A DNA stretch of 59,946 nt from Fibrobacter sp. (GTDB taxonomy: Bacteria; Fibrobacterota; Fibrobacteria; Fibrobacterales; Fibrobacteraceae). The translations under genes were made by a program, and so were the position numbers. Under the pieces are notes generated by a model, which saw only the letters and a program-made list of their open reading frames with translations, did no database searches and was not told the DNA's origin. Location: the NCBI GenBank assembly GCA_017965445.1, contig JAGCPZ010000018.1, positions 1 through 59,946 of the forward strand, in the 5' to 3' direction. Numbering within the stretch: the first letter of the stretch is position 1; each line of letters begins with the position of its first letter. This document shows, one piece after another, positions 43,414 through 51,940 of this stretch.

Positions 43414-44574
43414 ATGATTAAAGACGAGAAATACATACTGGTAAATAGCGAAGAATCGCTGGCGAACTTGCTTCTTGATTTGGAACAGTTCGACATGGCC
43501 GCTGTCGATACGGAAGCGGACTCCATGTACCATTACACGGCTCGTCTCTGTCTTATCCAGATTACCATTGGCGAGCACCATTACATTGTGGATCCGCTTT
43601 GTGGACTGGACCTTGCACCGCTGTTTAAAGCCCGTGCAATGCAGACGCTGATTTTCCATGGTGCAGATTACGACCTGAGATTGTTGTGGCAGACCTACGG
43701 GTTTTCGCCCAAAAGCATTTTCGACACAATGCTTGCCGCAAAGATTCTCGGCGAGCAGCACCTCGGGCTTGCCGACTTGGTCAAGGAATATTTTGGAGAC
43801 GAGCTCAAGAAAGAAAACCAGAGAGCCGACTGGACGATTAGACCTCTTTCATTGGACATGTGCGAATACGCCATCCATGATACGTTCTACCTTCACGAAC
43901 TTTGTGCAATTCTAGCTGAAAAATTGCAACAGGCCGGACGTATGGACTGGCTTACGGAACAGTGCAATGCGCTCATCGAACACGCCAAGCAGCCGAACGG
44001 CCCCAAAAAGGACCCCTGGCGAATCACAGGTTCGAGCATATACGGTCCCTGTGCCTTGAATATCCTCAAATATTTGTGGGAATGGCGCGAAAAGCAGGCC
44101 GAAGAACTGGACCGTCCGCCTTACAAGGTGATGCAGTCGGAGCTCATGCTCGCAATCGTGAACGCCCAGCAGGCGCATTTCCCGAACGTGGATGAAGCAT
44201 TCCTGCCCAAGCTCCCCCGCAATTTCAAGGGCGACCGCCTGGAATCGTTCCTCAACATGTTGCGAACCGCAGTTTCTGTTCCAGAAAGCGATTGGCCGAT
44301 GCGGCTGCCCAAGGCACCTCCCCCGCCAGTCATTCCGCATTCGGACTTGCTCAACGCCCTCAAGACGTGGCGCGACGAAAAGGCCGAAGAGCTGAAACTC
44401 GACGCAGCACTCCTTGCAAACAAGTCGCAGTTGATTTGGCTCGCGGCCCCGGGCAACATCCCTTGGCAGATGCGCTACGACGAAGCCCACCTGATGCACT
44501 GGCAGCAGAACATCTGGAACGAAATATTGCGAGACAAGTTGCCGACGGCGAAACGCATCGGCGAAGAAGAATAG
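43414..44574 (+). CDS. rnd: Ribonuclease D
   Basis: RNase D trims tRNA 3' ends. The 386-residue protein has the DEDDy exonuclease motifs: AAVDTEADSMYHY (D-x-E), LIFHGADYDLRLLW (D) and MCEYAIHDTFYLHEL (Y and D). An HRDC domain follows (ALNILKYLWEWREKQAEELDRPPYKVMQ), and a second HRDC-like repeat at the C-terminus (LLNALKTWRDEKAEELKLDAALLANKSQL). The size fits full-length RNase D. It is 24 bp upstream of the next gene. Confidence 0.93.
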   Translation: MIKDEKYILVNSEESLANLLLDLEQFDMAAVDTEADSMYHYTARLCLIQITIGEHHYIVDPLCGLDLAPLFKARAMQTLIFHGADYDLRLLWQTYGFSPKSIFDTMLAAKILGEQHLGLADLVKEYFGDELKKENQRADWTIRPLSLDMCEYAIHDTFYLHELCAILAEKLQQAGRMDWLTEQCNALIEHAKQPNGPKKDPWRITGSSIYGPCALNILKYLWEWREKQAEELDRPPYKVMQSELMLAIVNAQQAHFPNVDEAFLPKLPRNFKGDRLESFLNMLRTAVSVPESDWPMRLPKAPPPPVIPHSDLLNALKTWRDEKAEELKLDAALLANKSQLIWLAAPGNIPWQMRYDEAHLMHWQQNIWNEILRDKLPTAKRIGEEE

Positions 44575-44598
44575 AGCCTCGAAAAATAAAGGTTATAA

Positions 44599-45183
44599 AT
44601 GGCAGCGTCCATCGTTATTGTAATTCTTGTTTTTTTGGTTTTCGGCAGCAGTTCCATTATAGAGTCCTTCTTGAAAATGCGCCGCATGAAAAAAGGCGAA
44701 GACATCATCAAGGAACCGTGGCAAGAAATCCACGACATCCCGGGCTACCACGATGCAAGGAACGTAGCCGCGTTCTACCCGCTCAAGGGCGAACCGAACA
44801 TTTTGCCCATTCTCGAGGAGCTTGCCATCGAAGGCCGCCTCCTGCTCCCGAAGTGCGAGGGGGATGGCATCATGCACTTTTACAAAATCTGTAATTTAAA
44901 AAAGGATTTGGTCAAGGGGCATTACGGAATCATGGAGCCGCGTGAAGGAATCGAAAAGTTCGAAGGCGACATTCCGGTGTTCCTGGTCCCAGGCGTCAAG
45001 TTCAACTGGGACGGCAGCAGGCTGGGACACGGCAAGGGATACTACGACAGATTCCTCGCAAAATACCCCAATGCGTTCAAAGCGGGCATCATGACTCCGG
45101 CGCAGCTATCGAAGGAACCCCTTGAGCAAAAGGAAACCGACGTGAAGATGCACACGGTGATTGCCTGTAGAGAAAGATATTAA
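44599..45183 (+). CDS. 5-formyltetrahydrofolate cyclo-ligase-like protein with N-terminal membrane anchor
   Basis: The 194-residue protein begins with one hydrophobic helix (about 3-22), then a soluble domain with AFYPLKGEPNILPILEELA, RLLLPKCEGDG, YGIMEPREG, DIPVFLVPGVKFNWDGSRLGHGKGYYDRFLAKYP. The last stretch is the diagnostic 5-FCL motif. 5-FCL converts 5-formyl-THF to methenyl-THF. The usual N-terminal basic helix that helps bind ATP is replaced by the membrane anchor, so activity should be tested. The gene is likely co-transcribed with rnd. Confidence 0.82.
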   Translation: MAASIVIVILVFLVFGSSSIIESFLKMRRMKKGEDIIKEPWQEIHDIPGYHDARNVAAFYPLKGEPNILPILEELAIEGRLLLPKCEGDGIMHFYKICNLKKDLVKGHYGIMEPREGIEKFEGDIPVFLVPGVKFNWDGSRLGHGKGYYDRFLAKYPNAFKAGIMTPAQLSKEPLEQKETDVKMHTVIACRERY

Positions 45184-45231
45184 CTGATTTTTGGACCCCG
45201 CGCATTTATAATTCTAAATTTTAAGACAAGT

Positions 45232-45371
45232 AAACAGTTCCGAGTTCTAAGTTACTAGAGCCACTTCGTGGCAGTTTAAAGTTTGGAGTTACTAGAAATG
45301 TTTTTATTGCAATCTCTAGCAACTAGTAACTATTAACTAGTAACTAGTAACTAAATTCTAGTAACTTAACA
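45232..45371. repeat. Heptad-repeat array I
   Basis: The right part (45316-45371) has eight plus-strand units: CTAGCAA, CTAGTAA, CTATTAA, CTAGTAA, CTAGTAA, CTAAATT, CTAGTAA and CTTAACA. The left part carries CTAGTAA, CTCCAAA, CTTTAAA, CTTAGAA and similar units on the minus strand, with a GCCAC-gaa-GTGGC hairpin between. Confidence 0.8.
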
Positions 45372-45391
45372 ATTCATGGAGAATCCAGAAA

Positions 45392-46510
45392 ATGAGTTTC
45401 AGTAATGACGACAGCCGTCGCGGTTTTGGAAACGATCGCAAGCGCCACTTCGGACGCACAGCCCGCCCCACATTTGACGAGGCGAGGTTTAACCGTGAGC
45501 ACCCAGATGAGGAATCGGTAAACCGTGCCGAACGCAATTTTAACGAGCGCGCCCCAGAACGCCGCGGAATCGGAAGCCAGGCGCATCTCCGCCGTGACAG
45601 AGACGATTTCAAAAATCGCCCTAGCCGCTTTGCCAGCGAACGTCGTGACTTTGGCGAACGCAATTTCGGTGAACGCCGCGACTTTTCCGCAGAACGCACA
45701 GCCTTTGACGAACGTCGTGCCACTCAGGACAACATTGTCCCTGCAGTCGGAGACGCTGATGCGGCACCGCAGGTCGCCGTCGGCGGCATCAAGGAAGTCG
45801 AAGAACTCCTGAACAAGAATCCGCTCCAGGTCCACCGCGTGCTCTTCATGCACAAGTCCGGCAACCCGAAACTCTATGAGCTCCAGAAACTCGCCAAGCG
45901 CGCCCATGTGCACGTACAGCAGGTCGATTCCAAGATTCTCGACAGCTACGCCCGCCCGAACCATGGTGTCGTCGCCCTCATGAACGAGAAGGAACTGCTC
46001 AACTGGATGGACGTCCGCGAAGAATTTTTCAAGGCCCGCGACACCGGCGAGAAGAAGCTGATTGCCGTTGCGACAAACATCGAAGACCCGCGTAACCTGG
46101 GCGCCTGCATCCGCAGCAGCCTCGCCCTGGGAGTCGATATTCTGCTCCTCCCCGCAAAGGGAATGTGCGGCATCACCCCGAGCGTTGCCCGCACTTCCGC
46201 TGGAGCCCTCGAAAAGCTCCGCATCTGCCGCCCGGAAAACCTCGAAGGCGCCATTGGCGAACTCAAAATGGCCGGCTACCAAATTCTCGGACTCGACGCC
46301 GATACCGAAACGAACCTCGCCGGATTCGACTTTGCCGACCACGTAGTGCTCGCTGTCGGTGGCGAAGACGTGGGCCTCCCCCCGTTCATCAAAAAACAGT
46401 GCGATGCCGTGCTCCGAATCCCGATGAAACCCGAAGCCCATTCCTACAACGCGTCCGTGGCACTTTCCCTCGGTTTGTACGAATACGCACGACTACGAAT
46501 AAAAGCGTAA
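45392..46510 (+). CDS. TrmH/SpoU-family RNA 2'-O-methyltransferase with basic N-terminal tail
   Basis: The 372-residue protein has an Arg-rich disordered region (about 1-110, many RRDF, ERRDFGER and similar). An L30e-like substrate-binding domain (about 125-205) and a SPOUT domain follow. SPOUT motifs are NIEDPRNLGACIRSSLALG (motif 1), LAVGGEDVGLPP (motif 2) and RIPMKPEAHSYNASVALSLGLYEYAR (motif 3, with HSYNAS in place of the usual SLNVS). It probably methylates rRNA or tRNA ribose using SAM; it resembles RlmB, but the target is not certain. Confidence 0.87.
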   Translation: MSFSNDDSRRGFGNDRKRHFGRTARPTFDEARFNREHPDEESVNRAERNFNERAPERRGIGSQAHLRRDRDDFKNRPSRFASERRDFGERNFGERRDFSAERTAFDERRATQDNIVPAVGDADAAPQVAVGGIKEVEELLNKNPLQVHRVLFMHKSGNPKLYELQKLAKRAHVHVQQVDSKILDSYARPNHGVVALMNEKELLNWMDVREEFFKARDTGEKKLIAVATNIEDPRNLGACIRSSLALGVDILLLPAKGMCGITPSVARTSAGALEKLRICRPENLEGAIGELKMAGYQILGLDADTETNLAGFDFADHVVLAVGGEDVGLPPFIKKQCDAVLRIPMKPEAHSYNASVALSLGLYEYARLRIKA

Positions 46511-46575
46511 TTACTGTTTTTCACAAAGTTTACAACTGTTGTAAAACTATAAACGAAAAAAGCATGTAAACATTT

Positions 46576-46613
46576 ATAAACGCATCTATTTAAAATAAGT
46601 GCGTTTATTTTTA
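46576..46613 (+). terminator. Candidate terminator after the TrmH-family gene
   Basis: A perfect 9-bp stem ATAAACGCA / TGCGTTTAT with a 15-nt loop is followed by TTTTTAT. A second inverted repeat (TTTACAA / TTGTAAA) lies near 46530. Confidence 0.6.
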
Positions 46614-46642
46614 TACGAGATGGAAAGGAGTGTACATCTCTT

Positions 46643-48475
46643 ATGATGAAAAAAATCATTTTATCGACATGTTTTGCAGCAGGATTAACTCTTGCGCAAA
46701 CATACGATTTACCAATTATTTTCGTTGACACCAAACAAAAGTGCCTAGACAACAAGGTCACCGACAAAATTCCCGCTACAATGAGGGTATTGGACGGCAA
46801 GACCAACAACGTGGCCGACAGTGCCAAGGGGACCCTCTATGACATCGGCATCAAGGTTCGCGGCCAGTCTTCCGCCATGTTCCCCAAACCTGGTTATAGC
46901 ATTGAAATTCGCGACGAAAAGGGCGAAGGCAAGGATGTGAGCCTGTTCGGACTTCCTCCTTTCGACGACTGGGTCTTGCATGGTCCTTACGTTGATAAGA
47001 GCATGCTCAGAAACGCACTCGCCTACTGGCTCTTTAGGCAGGCAGGCCGTTATGCCCCACGTACCAAGCATTTTGATCTCTACATCAACGGTGTCTATCG
47101 TGGCGTCTATGTGCTCGTCGAAAAAATCAAGCGCGGCAAGTACCGCGTGAACATCAGCAAGCTCAAAGAAACAGACATTGCCGGCGACAGCCTTACCGGT
47201 GGTTACCTTTGGGCATTTGACAAAGTCGGAACCAATACCGGCGGCGGCGGCAGCAACAACCAGGGCGGCATCCAAGCCGAAGGTTTCAACACCTCCGACG
47301 GTTTGAACGTCATTTTGCACTATCCCAAGAAAGCGAACATTCAAAAAGAACAGGAAGAATACCTGAAGAAATACTTGAACGACCTTGAAGCTTTGTTCAA
47401 GAACGGCAAGAATGGCGATGGATTCGACAAGTACGTCGATCTCGGTTCTGCTGTTGACTACGTGTTACACCAAGAAATCACCAACAATGGTGACTCCTAC
47501 TGGTGCAGCTTCTTCTTGTACAAGCCAAAAGACAAGGGCGGCAAGAACGGCAAGGAATTCAAGGAAGGCAAAGTGACACTTGGCCCGCCGTGGGACTTCA
47601 ACCTCGCCATGAGCAATGGCGGCATGATGGGCATGGGCGGCGGAGGCAACAGCTGGCAAATTGAAAGCAAAGGCGGCGGCGGTGGCGGTTTTGGCTTCGG
47701 CATGGGCGGCGGCATGGGTAGCCTGAAAGCCCCGAACTGGCTCATCGGACTGTGGAAGAGAAGCGATTACCAGAGCGAAATGAAAAAACGCTGGGCAGAG
47801 CTCCGTAGTGGCGTTTGGCACACCAAAGTCATGGACGCCTACCTGGATTCCATGAAGACATATCTGAAGAGCGCAGCCGACAGAAACTTCAAGCGTTGGC
47901 CGAACCTAGGGCAAAACAGCGGCCAGGGCGACTCTGACCCGCAGCCAATGAAATACTGTAACGGCAGCGGAAGCTCCGGCATGAAGATGGGCATGGGCGG
48001 AAACAACGCCAACACCTGGGACGGCGAAGTGGAACATCTCCGCAAGAAGATGAAAGAAAGAATGCAGTGGATGGACCAGAAATTCGGATTTACGGAACCG
48101 GCACAACCCGTCGTAACCGCACCTGTCGATCCTGAAATCCATGAACCAAATTGGCAGAAGGATACCGTCACCACCGTACAGGATACGGTTAAGAAAGACT
48201 CGATTCCAAAGGATTCCATCGTAAAAAAAGACACCATCCCGCAAATCGTTCCGGATAATTTCAGCAGACTGTCCCCGACGAATTTCTATGACATCAATGG
48301 CAATGAACTTGAAATCCATACGGATTTGGGTGGAACATTCGCCCTTGTTGACTTGAACGGTGCAGTCTTGTACAAGACCCGAATCGAAAGGGGGATTACG
48401 AACATCTCGGTCCCGGCCAAAGCAAGAGACAAGCATTGGATTGCAACGCTCAACGGCAAAATGCTTTCGAGATAA
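46643..48475 (+). CDS. Exported CotH-family protein
   Basis: The 610-residue protein has a signal peptide (about 1-20, ending GLTLAQ). The CotH kinase-like domain covers about 22-420: IGIKVRGQSSAMFPKPGYSIEIRD, WVLHGPYVDKSMLRNALAYWL, HFDLYINGVYRGVYVLVEKIK, GGYLWAFDK, and YVDLGSAVDYVLHQEITNNGDSYW. CotH proteins phosphorylate other proteins or act on spore coats; in fibre degraders they are often part of surface complexes. A Gly/Met-rich insert (about 330-365) is unusual. A Thr/Asp linker (DTV, DSI, DTI repeats) and a sorting-like C-terminal domain follow, as in the GH8 protein. Confidence 0.85.
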   Translation: MMKKIILSTCFAAGLTLAQTYDLPIIFVDTKQKCLDNKVTDKIPATMRVLDGKTNNVADSAKGTLYDIGIKVRGQSSAMFPKPGYSIEIRDEKGEGKDVSLFGLPPFDDWVLHGPYVDKSMLRNALAYWLFRQAGRYAPRTKHFDLYINGVYRGVYVLVEKIKRGKYRVNISKLKETDIAGDSLTGGYLWAFDKVGTNTGGGGSNNQGGIQAEGFNTSDGLNVILHYPKKANIQKEQEEYLKKYLNDLEALFKNGKNGDGFDKYVDLGSAVDYVLHQEITNNGDSYWCSFFLYKPKDKGGKNGKEFKEGKVTLGPPWDFNLAMSNGGMMGMGGGGNSWQIESKGGGGGGFGFGMGGGMGSLKAPNWLIGLWKRSDYQSEMKKRWAELRSGVWHTKVMDAYLDSMKTYLKSAADRNFKRWPNLGQNSGQGDSDPQPMKYCNGSGSSGMKMGMGGNNANTWDGEVEHLRKKMKERMQWMDQKFGFTEPAQPVVTAPVDPEIHEPNWQKDTVTTVQDTVKKDSIPKDSIVKKDTIPQIVPDNFSRLSPTNFYDINGNELEIHTDLGGTFALVDLNGAVLYKTRIERGITNISVPAKARDKHWIATLNGKMLSR

Positions 48476-48503
48476 ACTCTACTAAAATTCCTCACTTAAT
48501 AGA

Positions 48504-48533
48504 AATGCCGGCTCCTTGAGAGTCGGCATTTTC
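48504..48533 (+). terminator. Terminator after the CotH gene
   Basis: An 11-bp stem (AATGCCGGCTC / GAGTCGGCATT, one G-U) is followed by TTTC. The T run is short. Confidence 0.65.
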
Positions 48534-48598
48534 ATATTGCTCAGGATGACGAACAAAAGTCTAGATCGCAGAGTTTACCGAAGCGAGCGAACTTTCAG

Positions 48599-49519
48599 TT
48601 ACGTGTTCCAGAGCCACGTGCTGAGGTAGCGTTCACCGGTGTCCGGCAGAACCGCGACGATGCGCTTGCCCTTGAATTCCGGGCGCTTTGCGACCGTAAG
48701 GGCGCATTCCAAAGCGGCACCCGACGAAATCCCGACAAAGATTCCTTCTTCTGCAGCGGCAGCGCGAGCGGCATCTCCCGCTTTTTGCGTGCTCGTCAAA
48801 TAAACTTCGTCAATCACCTTCGGGTCGTAATTCTTCGGAACAAAGTTTGCGCCGATGCCCTGAATCTTATGCGGGCCCGCGACACCCTTTGAAATCATCG
48901 GAGAATCGTCCGGTTCAATGGCAATCACATAAACGTTCGGATTCTTTTCCTTGAGGAACTTGGCAGTGCCAGAAACAGTTCCGCCCGTGCCTGCGGTCGC
49001 GATAAACACATCCACCTTGCCTTCCGTATCGCGCCAGATTTCAGGACCTGTCGTGCGGTAATGCGCTTCAGGATTTGCAGGATTGTCGAACTGCTGCGGA
49101 ATGAAACTCCCCGGATTGGCGGCAGCGATTTCGTTCGCCTTTGCAATGCAGCCCGCCATGCCCTTAGCACCTTCGGTAAGCACCACTTCGGCACCGAGCG
49201 ACTTCAACAGCATGCGACGTTCCATGCTCATGGAATCCGGCATCGTGAGCACCACCTTGTAGCCCTTCACGGCACCTACGTAAGCAAGGCCCACACCCGT
49301 ATTGCCGCTGGTCGGTTCGATGATAAGCGCACCCGGTTTGAGTTTGCCTTCGCGTTCAGCGGCTTCAATCATGCTTAGCGCCACGCGGTCCTTTGCGCTG
49401 CCGAGCGGGTTGAACATTTCGAGTTTCACATAGACTTCGGCCTCGCCCTTGTTGAGCTTGTTGATGCGGACAAGCGGCGTATTGCCAATGGTTTCAAGAA
49501 TGTTGTTGTAAATTGCCAT
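48599..49519 (-). CDS. cysK: Cysteine synthase A (O-acetylserine sulfhydrylase)
   Basis: CysK makes cysteine from O-acetylserine and sulfide. The 306-residue protein has the PLP lysine K43 in FNPLGSAKDRV, the substrate loop TSGNTGVG, the phosphate-binding GTGGT (ATAGTGGTVSG), and SSGAALECAL near the C-terminus. The length is normal, but the C-terminus (DTGERYLSTWLWNT) ends soon after the core. The leader is unusual: almost all of it is one hairpin followed by T6 and the ATG. Confidence 0.96.
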   Translation of the reverse strand: MAIYNNILETIGNTPLVRINKLNKGEAEVYVKLEMFNPLGSAKDRVALSMIEAAEREGKLKPGALIIEPTSGNTGVGLAYVGAVKGYKVVLTMPDSMSMERRMLLKSLGAEVVLTEGAKGMAGCIAKANEIAAANPGSFIPQQFDNPANPEAHYRTTGPEIWRDTEGKVDVFIATAGTGGTVSGTAKFLKEKNPNVYVIAIEPDDSPMISKGVAGPHKIQGIGANFVPKNYDPKVIDEVYLTSTQKAGDAARAAAAEEGIFVGISSGAALECALTVAKRPEFKGKRIVAVLPDTGERYLSTWLWNT

Positions 49520-49549
49520 AAAAAAGTTCTCCGTACTGTACGGAGAACA
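49520..49549 (-). promoter_or_regulatory. cysK leader hairpin (attenuator or RBS-masking candidate)
   Basis: On the minus strand GTTCTCCGTA-CAG-TACGGAGAAC is a perfect 10-bp stem, directly followed by TTTTTT and the ATG. The only Shine-Dalgarno-like GGAG lies in its 3' arm. The same half-site GGAGAAC recurs at 49584-49590. Confidence 0.6.
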
Positions 49550-49560
49550 ATCTAGAATTA

Positions 49561-49566
49561 TTATAG
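49561..49566 (-). promoter_or_regulatory. -10 TATAAT of cysK
   Basis: A perfect TATAAT on the minus strand predicts a start near 49554, giving a leader of about 35 nt. The -35 region (TTCTCC, 49584-49589) is weak and overlaps a GGAGAAC half-site. Confidence 0.5.
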
Positions 49567-49588
49567 AGAGAAAATTTTTTCAGGAGAA

Positions 49589-50833
49589 CTATTTTACAAA
49601 ATCCGCCCGAAGCCATTCACCATAAGCAGACACATACTTGCTTGCACCGACTTTACAATCGGGATTGGGTACAATTTCCTTATAATCGGAAGACATCATT
49701 TCGGGATTGCACCAAGTCTTAGAGGTATATAGCTTCGATGTCACTGTAGAATTTTCGTCAGTCAAGCCATCACAATCCTGAACAAGGAAGGCCACAGGGA
49801 AATAAGCATTCGTAGTTGCAAATAAACCTCCTTGAATAACGGATGTAATTTCAACAGTTCCATTAGACACACTTGTTAGCACATGGCCTGTTGGCTGCCC
49901 CGCATCGATATCGGTAACGACATACGTCTTGCACCCGTCTTTCTGGAGTTTGTCCTTGGCAACAGACGACATCTTTGGGAAAAATCTTGGAATCTCGGAA
50001 GCATGAACTTCCAAAATAGTCGATTTATCAGAAGGGATAGTCATCGTAGCCACATTTCCATCTGTGACAAAAATGGCGTCAAAAGGTATTTGGCCATTAT
50101 AAGCAAGTACATGGCTATCAAACGATAGTTCTTCTGGATTATCCGTAAACTGAGCCGTATATTCGTCCAACGTAAACGAAATCGAATCGGGGGCAACAAC
50201 ATCATCTCCGCCTTTTCCAGAAAGCGCATTGCACATGTTCTCCGACGATGTCACAAAATCATTTAAGATTTCATTAAAATCAACGGTTGTATCAGCAGGA
50301 ATTGTTGTGCAAGAACCAGGAACTGTATTCGTACATACGGTCAACGGAATAGCTCTTGCATCATGGCAAAGCGCTATTACACTTCCCTTTTCATCGCAAG
50401 ATTTCTTGTAGTTCGTTTCATTATATACAGAAGCCTTGACGGGACATGAGGCCACAAAGGCATTGAGGACGCTGTCGCAGGCACTGCCAAAATTTTTCAA
50501 TTCCATGAATTGTTCAATAATGCCTTCACTTACCTTCATTTTGGCTGCATAAGATTTTTCACCGGCCGAACACGAAGCTGAAGTGCCTTCTTCACCATAA
50601 ACGGAAATAACGATACGCTTCAAGGCCACAGAAGACGTGACTTTACTCGAAAAATCAATATCGATCTTGACGTTTTCTGCACTAGACGAGCTGCTATTGC
50701 TTGAGCCATCCGATGAACTGCTGTTTTGAGCCACAGCATTACCCTCAATCGCGGCACCACTGACATTGTTGTCGGTGCAACCCATTAAAGCGAGAACTCC
50801 CGCAGCCATAGTGAATTTAATTACGTTATTCAT
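49589..50833 (-). CDS. Lipoprotein of unknown function
   Basis: The 414-residue protein has a signal with lipobox LMGC (Cys at about residue 19), then a Ser/Asn-rich spacer (QNSSSSDGSSNSSSSS). The main part shows two or three conserved-looking cysteine pairs (SCSAGEKSYAAKMKVSEG; CSNTV-type regions) and no motif I know. Its ATG overlaps the regulator gene's end by 8 bp, so the two are translationally coupled. It is most likely an outer-membrane or surface lipoprotein controlled by that regulator. Confidence 0.78.
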   Translation of the reverse strand: MNNVIKFTMAAGVLALMGCTDNNVSGAAIEGNAVAQNSSSSDGSSNSSSSSAENVKIDIDFSSKVTSSVALKRIVISVYGEEGTSASCSAGEKSYAAKMKVSEGIIEQFMELKNFGSACDSVLNAFVASCPVKASVYNETNYKKSCDEKGSVIALCHDARAIPLTVCTNTVPGSCTTIPADTTVDFNEILNDFVTSSENMCNALSGKGGDDVVAPDSISFTLDEYTAQFTDNPEELSFDSHVLAYNGQIPFDAIFVTDGNVATMTIPSDKSTILEVHASEIPRFFPKMSSVAKDKLQKDGCKTYVVTDIDAGQPTGHVLTSVSNGTVEITSVIQGGLFATTNAYFPVAFLVQDCDGLTDENSTVTSKLYTSKTWCNPEMMSSDYKEIVPNPDCKVGASKYVSAYGEWLRADFVK

Positions 50834-51659
50834 GAGATTCCTCCTGAACTTTTTTTGTTAAAGGGAACAACTGAAGATTCAGTCGATAAACTTGGTTGAT
50901 GTTTTCATATTCGGCGGCGATGCTCGCAACCTTACGGACAAACGCATCCAGCTCCTGCGAAATGCGGGCATAAGCTTCTTCGCAGAGCCCAAGTGTTGCC
51001 CCCGTGAAATGACGTTCATCAATAGAGAACTGGTCTATAGCCGTTCGCGCAAGCGAAGCCATTTCTTTGTGCATGCCACGAACCGCAATCGGCAAAGATT
51101 CCTTTGTACCAATCACCGTTTTTTCGGTCTGCACATAAGTGTGCTCGGCTTCGCGTTTTAGAAAACCTGTCTGCACAAGGAATGCGAGCGAATCTCGCAC
51201 CTGTTCTGCCGAAATCACCTGATGGCAAATTTTCGCCATTTCAAGCGGGCGCTTTCCGGGCATCATCGGAGCAAGTTCGCGAATCGTCGGATTTTTCCAC
51301 GATTCATAAAATTCAAACGCCTCAGCATCGACAACACGTACCTTGTGCTCCAAGGCAATCTTCTGCATTTCAAGGAGAGCTTCTTTTTTCGCAGAATCCT
51401 TTGTAGCATTGCCGAACTTGACCATTTGCGAGAAATACGCAAACTCGTGACCCACAAGGCCCATCGCATGCGCGACCTGATCCATTTTGACAAGACTCAA
51501 GCTGCTCTTGCCTTCGCAAACAAGCTTCAAGTAAACCGGCGATTTGAATCCCGCCAGCTTGGAAAACTCCCGCCACGAGAACGCGCTAGTCCTTTTACGT
51601 TCGTCGTAAAAGTCCTGCATGTACAAGCGGTAGTCCTTATATTCAGTTATCGGTTTCAT
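50826..51659 (-). CDS. TIGR02147-family regulator
   Basis: The 277-residue protein matches the F. succinogenes-expanded TIGR02147 family: start KPITEYKDYRLYMQDFYDERKR, helix-turn-helix-like FSKLAGFKSPVYLKLVCEGKSSLS, middle NPTIREL, and ending VYRLNLQLFPLTK. These proteins are thought to be DNA-binding regulators and often sit next to exported-protein genes. Here the stop overlaps the following lipoprotein gene by 8 bp. The ATG abuts heptad array J, so no standard Shine-Dalgarno is present. Confidence 0.88.
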   Translation of the reverse strand: MKPITEYKDYRLYMQDFYDERKRTSAFSWREFSKLAGFKSPVYLKLVCEGKSSLSLVKMDQVAHAMGLVGHEFAYFSQMVKFGNATKDSAKKEALLEMQKIALEHKVRVVDAEAFEFYESWKNPTIRELAPMMPGKRPLEMAKICHQVISAEQVRDSLAFLVQTGFLKREAEHTYVQTEKTVIGTKESLPIAVRGMHKEMASLARTAIDQFSIDERHFTGATLGLCEEAYARISQELDAFVRKVASIAAEYENINQVYRLNLQLFPLTKKVQEESHE

Positions 51660-51690
51660 GTTAGTGATTAGTGGTTGGTGGTTAGTAAAC
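51659..51690 (-). repeat. Heptad-repeat array J, abutting a start codon
   Basis: On the minus strand CTAACCA, CCAACCA, CTAATCA and CTAACAT reach the regulator ATG. The units match array H. A TAAAGTTTG element lies upstream near 51705. The rest of 51691-51940 is AT-rich and probably holds the divergent rubrerythrin promoter (TATATTTC near 51903). Confidence 0.75.
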
Positions 51691-51940
51691 AGGATGCGAT
51701 CCCAAACTTTACATGAATAAATTTACATTTCTAACTGGCTGTACGCAACATCAGAATGATACAAAATTAAAGATTTTTATTAAAAATTGCTTATTTTACA
51801 AAATTTATTTCATTTTCAAAATCTAAAAGATACACACCGTATCATTTAAAGGAATAATTGGATTTACGTGATAAAAATTTTCACACAACATCAAAAAGAG
51901 GTATATTTCAAAACAAACCTATTAAAAAAAGAGGGAAATT

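Noticed and set aside
45316..45371. Possible CRISPR array in the repeated CTAGTAA region
   Set aside because: Units are 7 bp with no spacers and no cas genes nearby; it belongs to the heptad family.
45374..46441. A 355-codon minus-strand frame across the TrmH-family gene
   Set aside because: It is a shadow of the SPOUT methyltransferase frame, with no recognisable domain or start signal.
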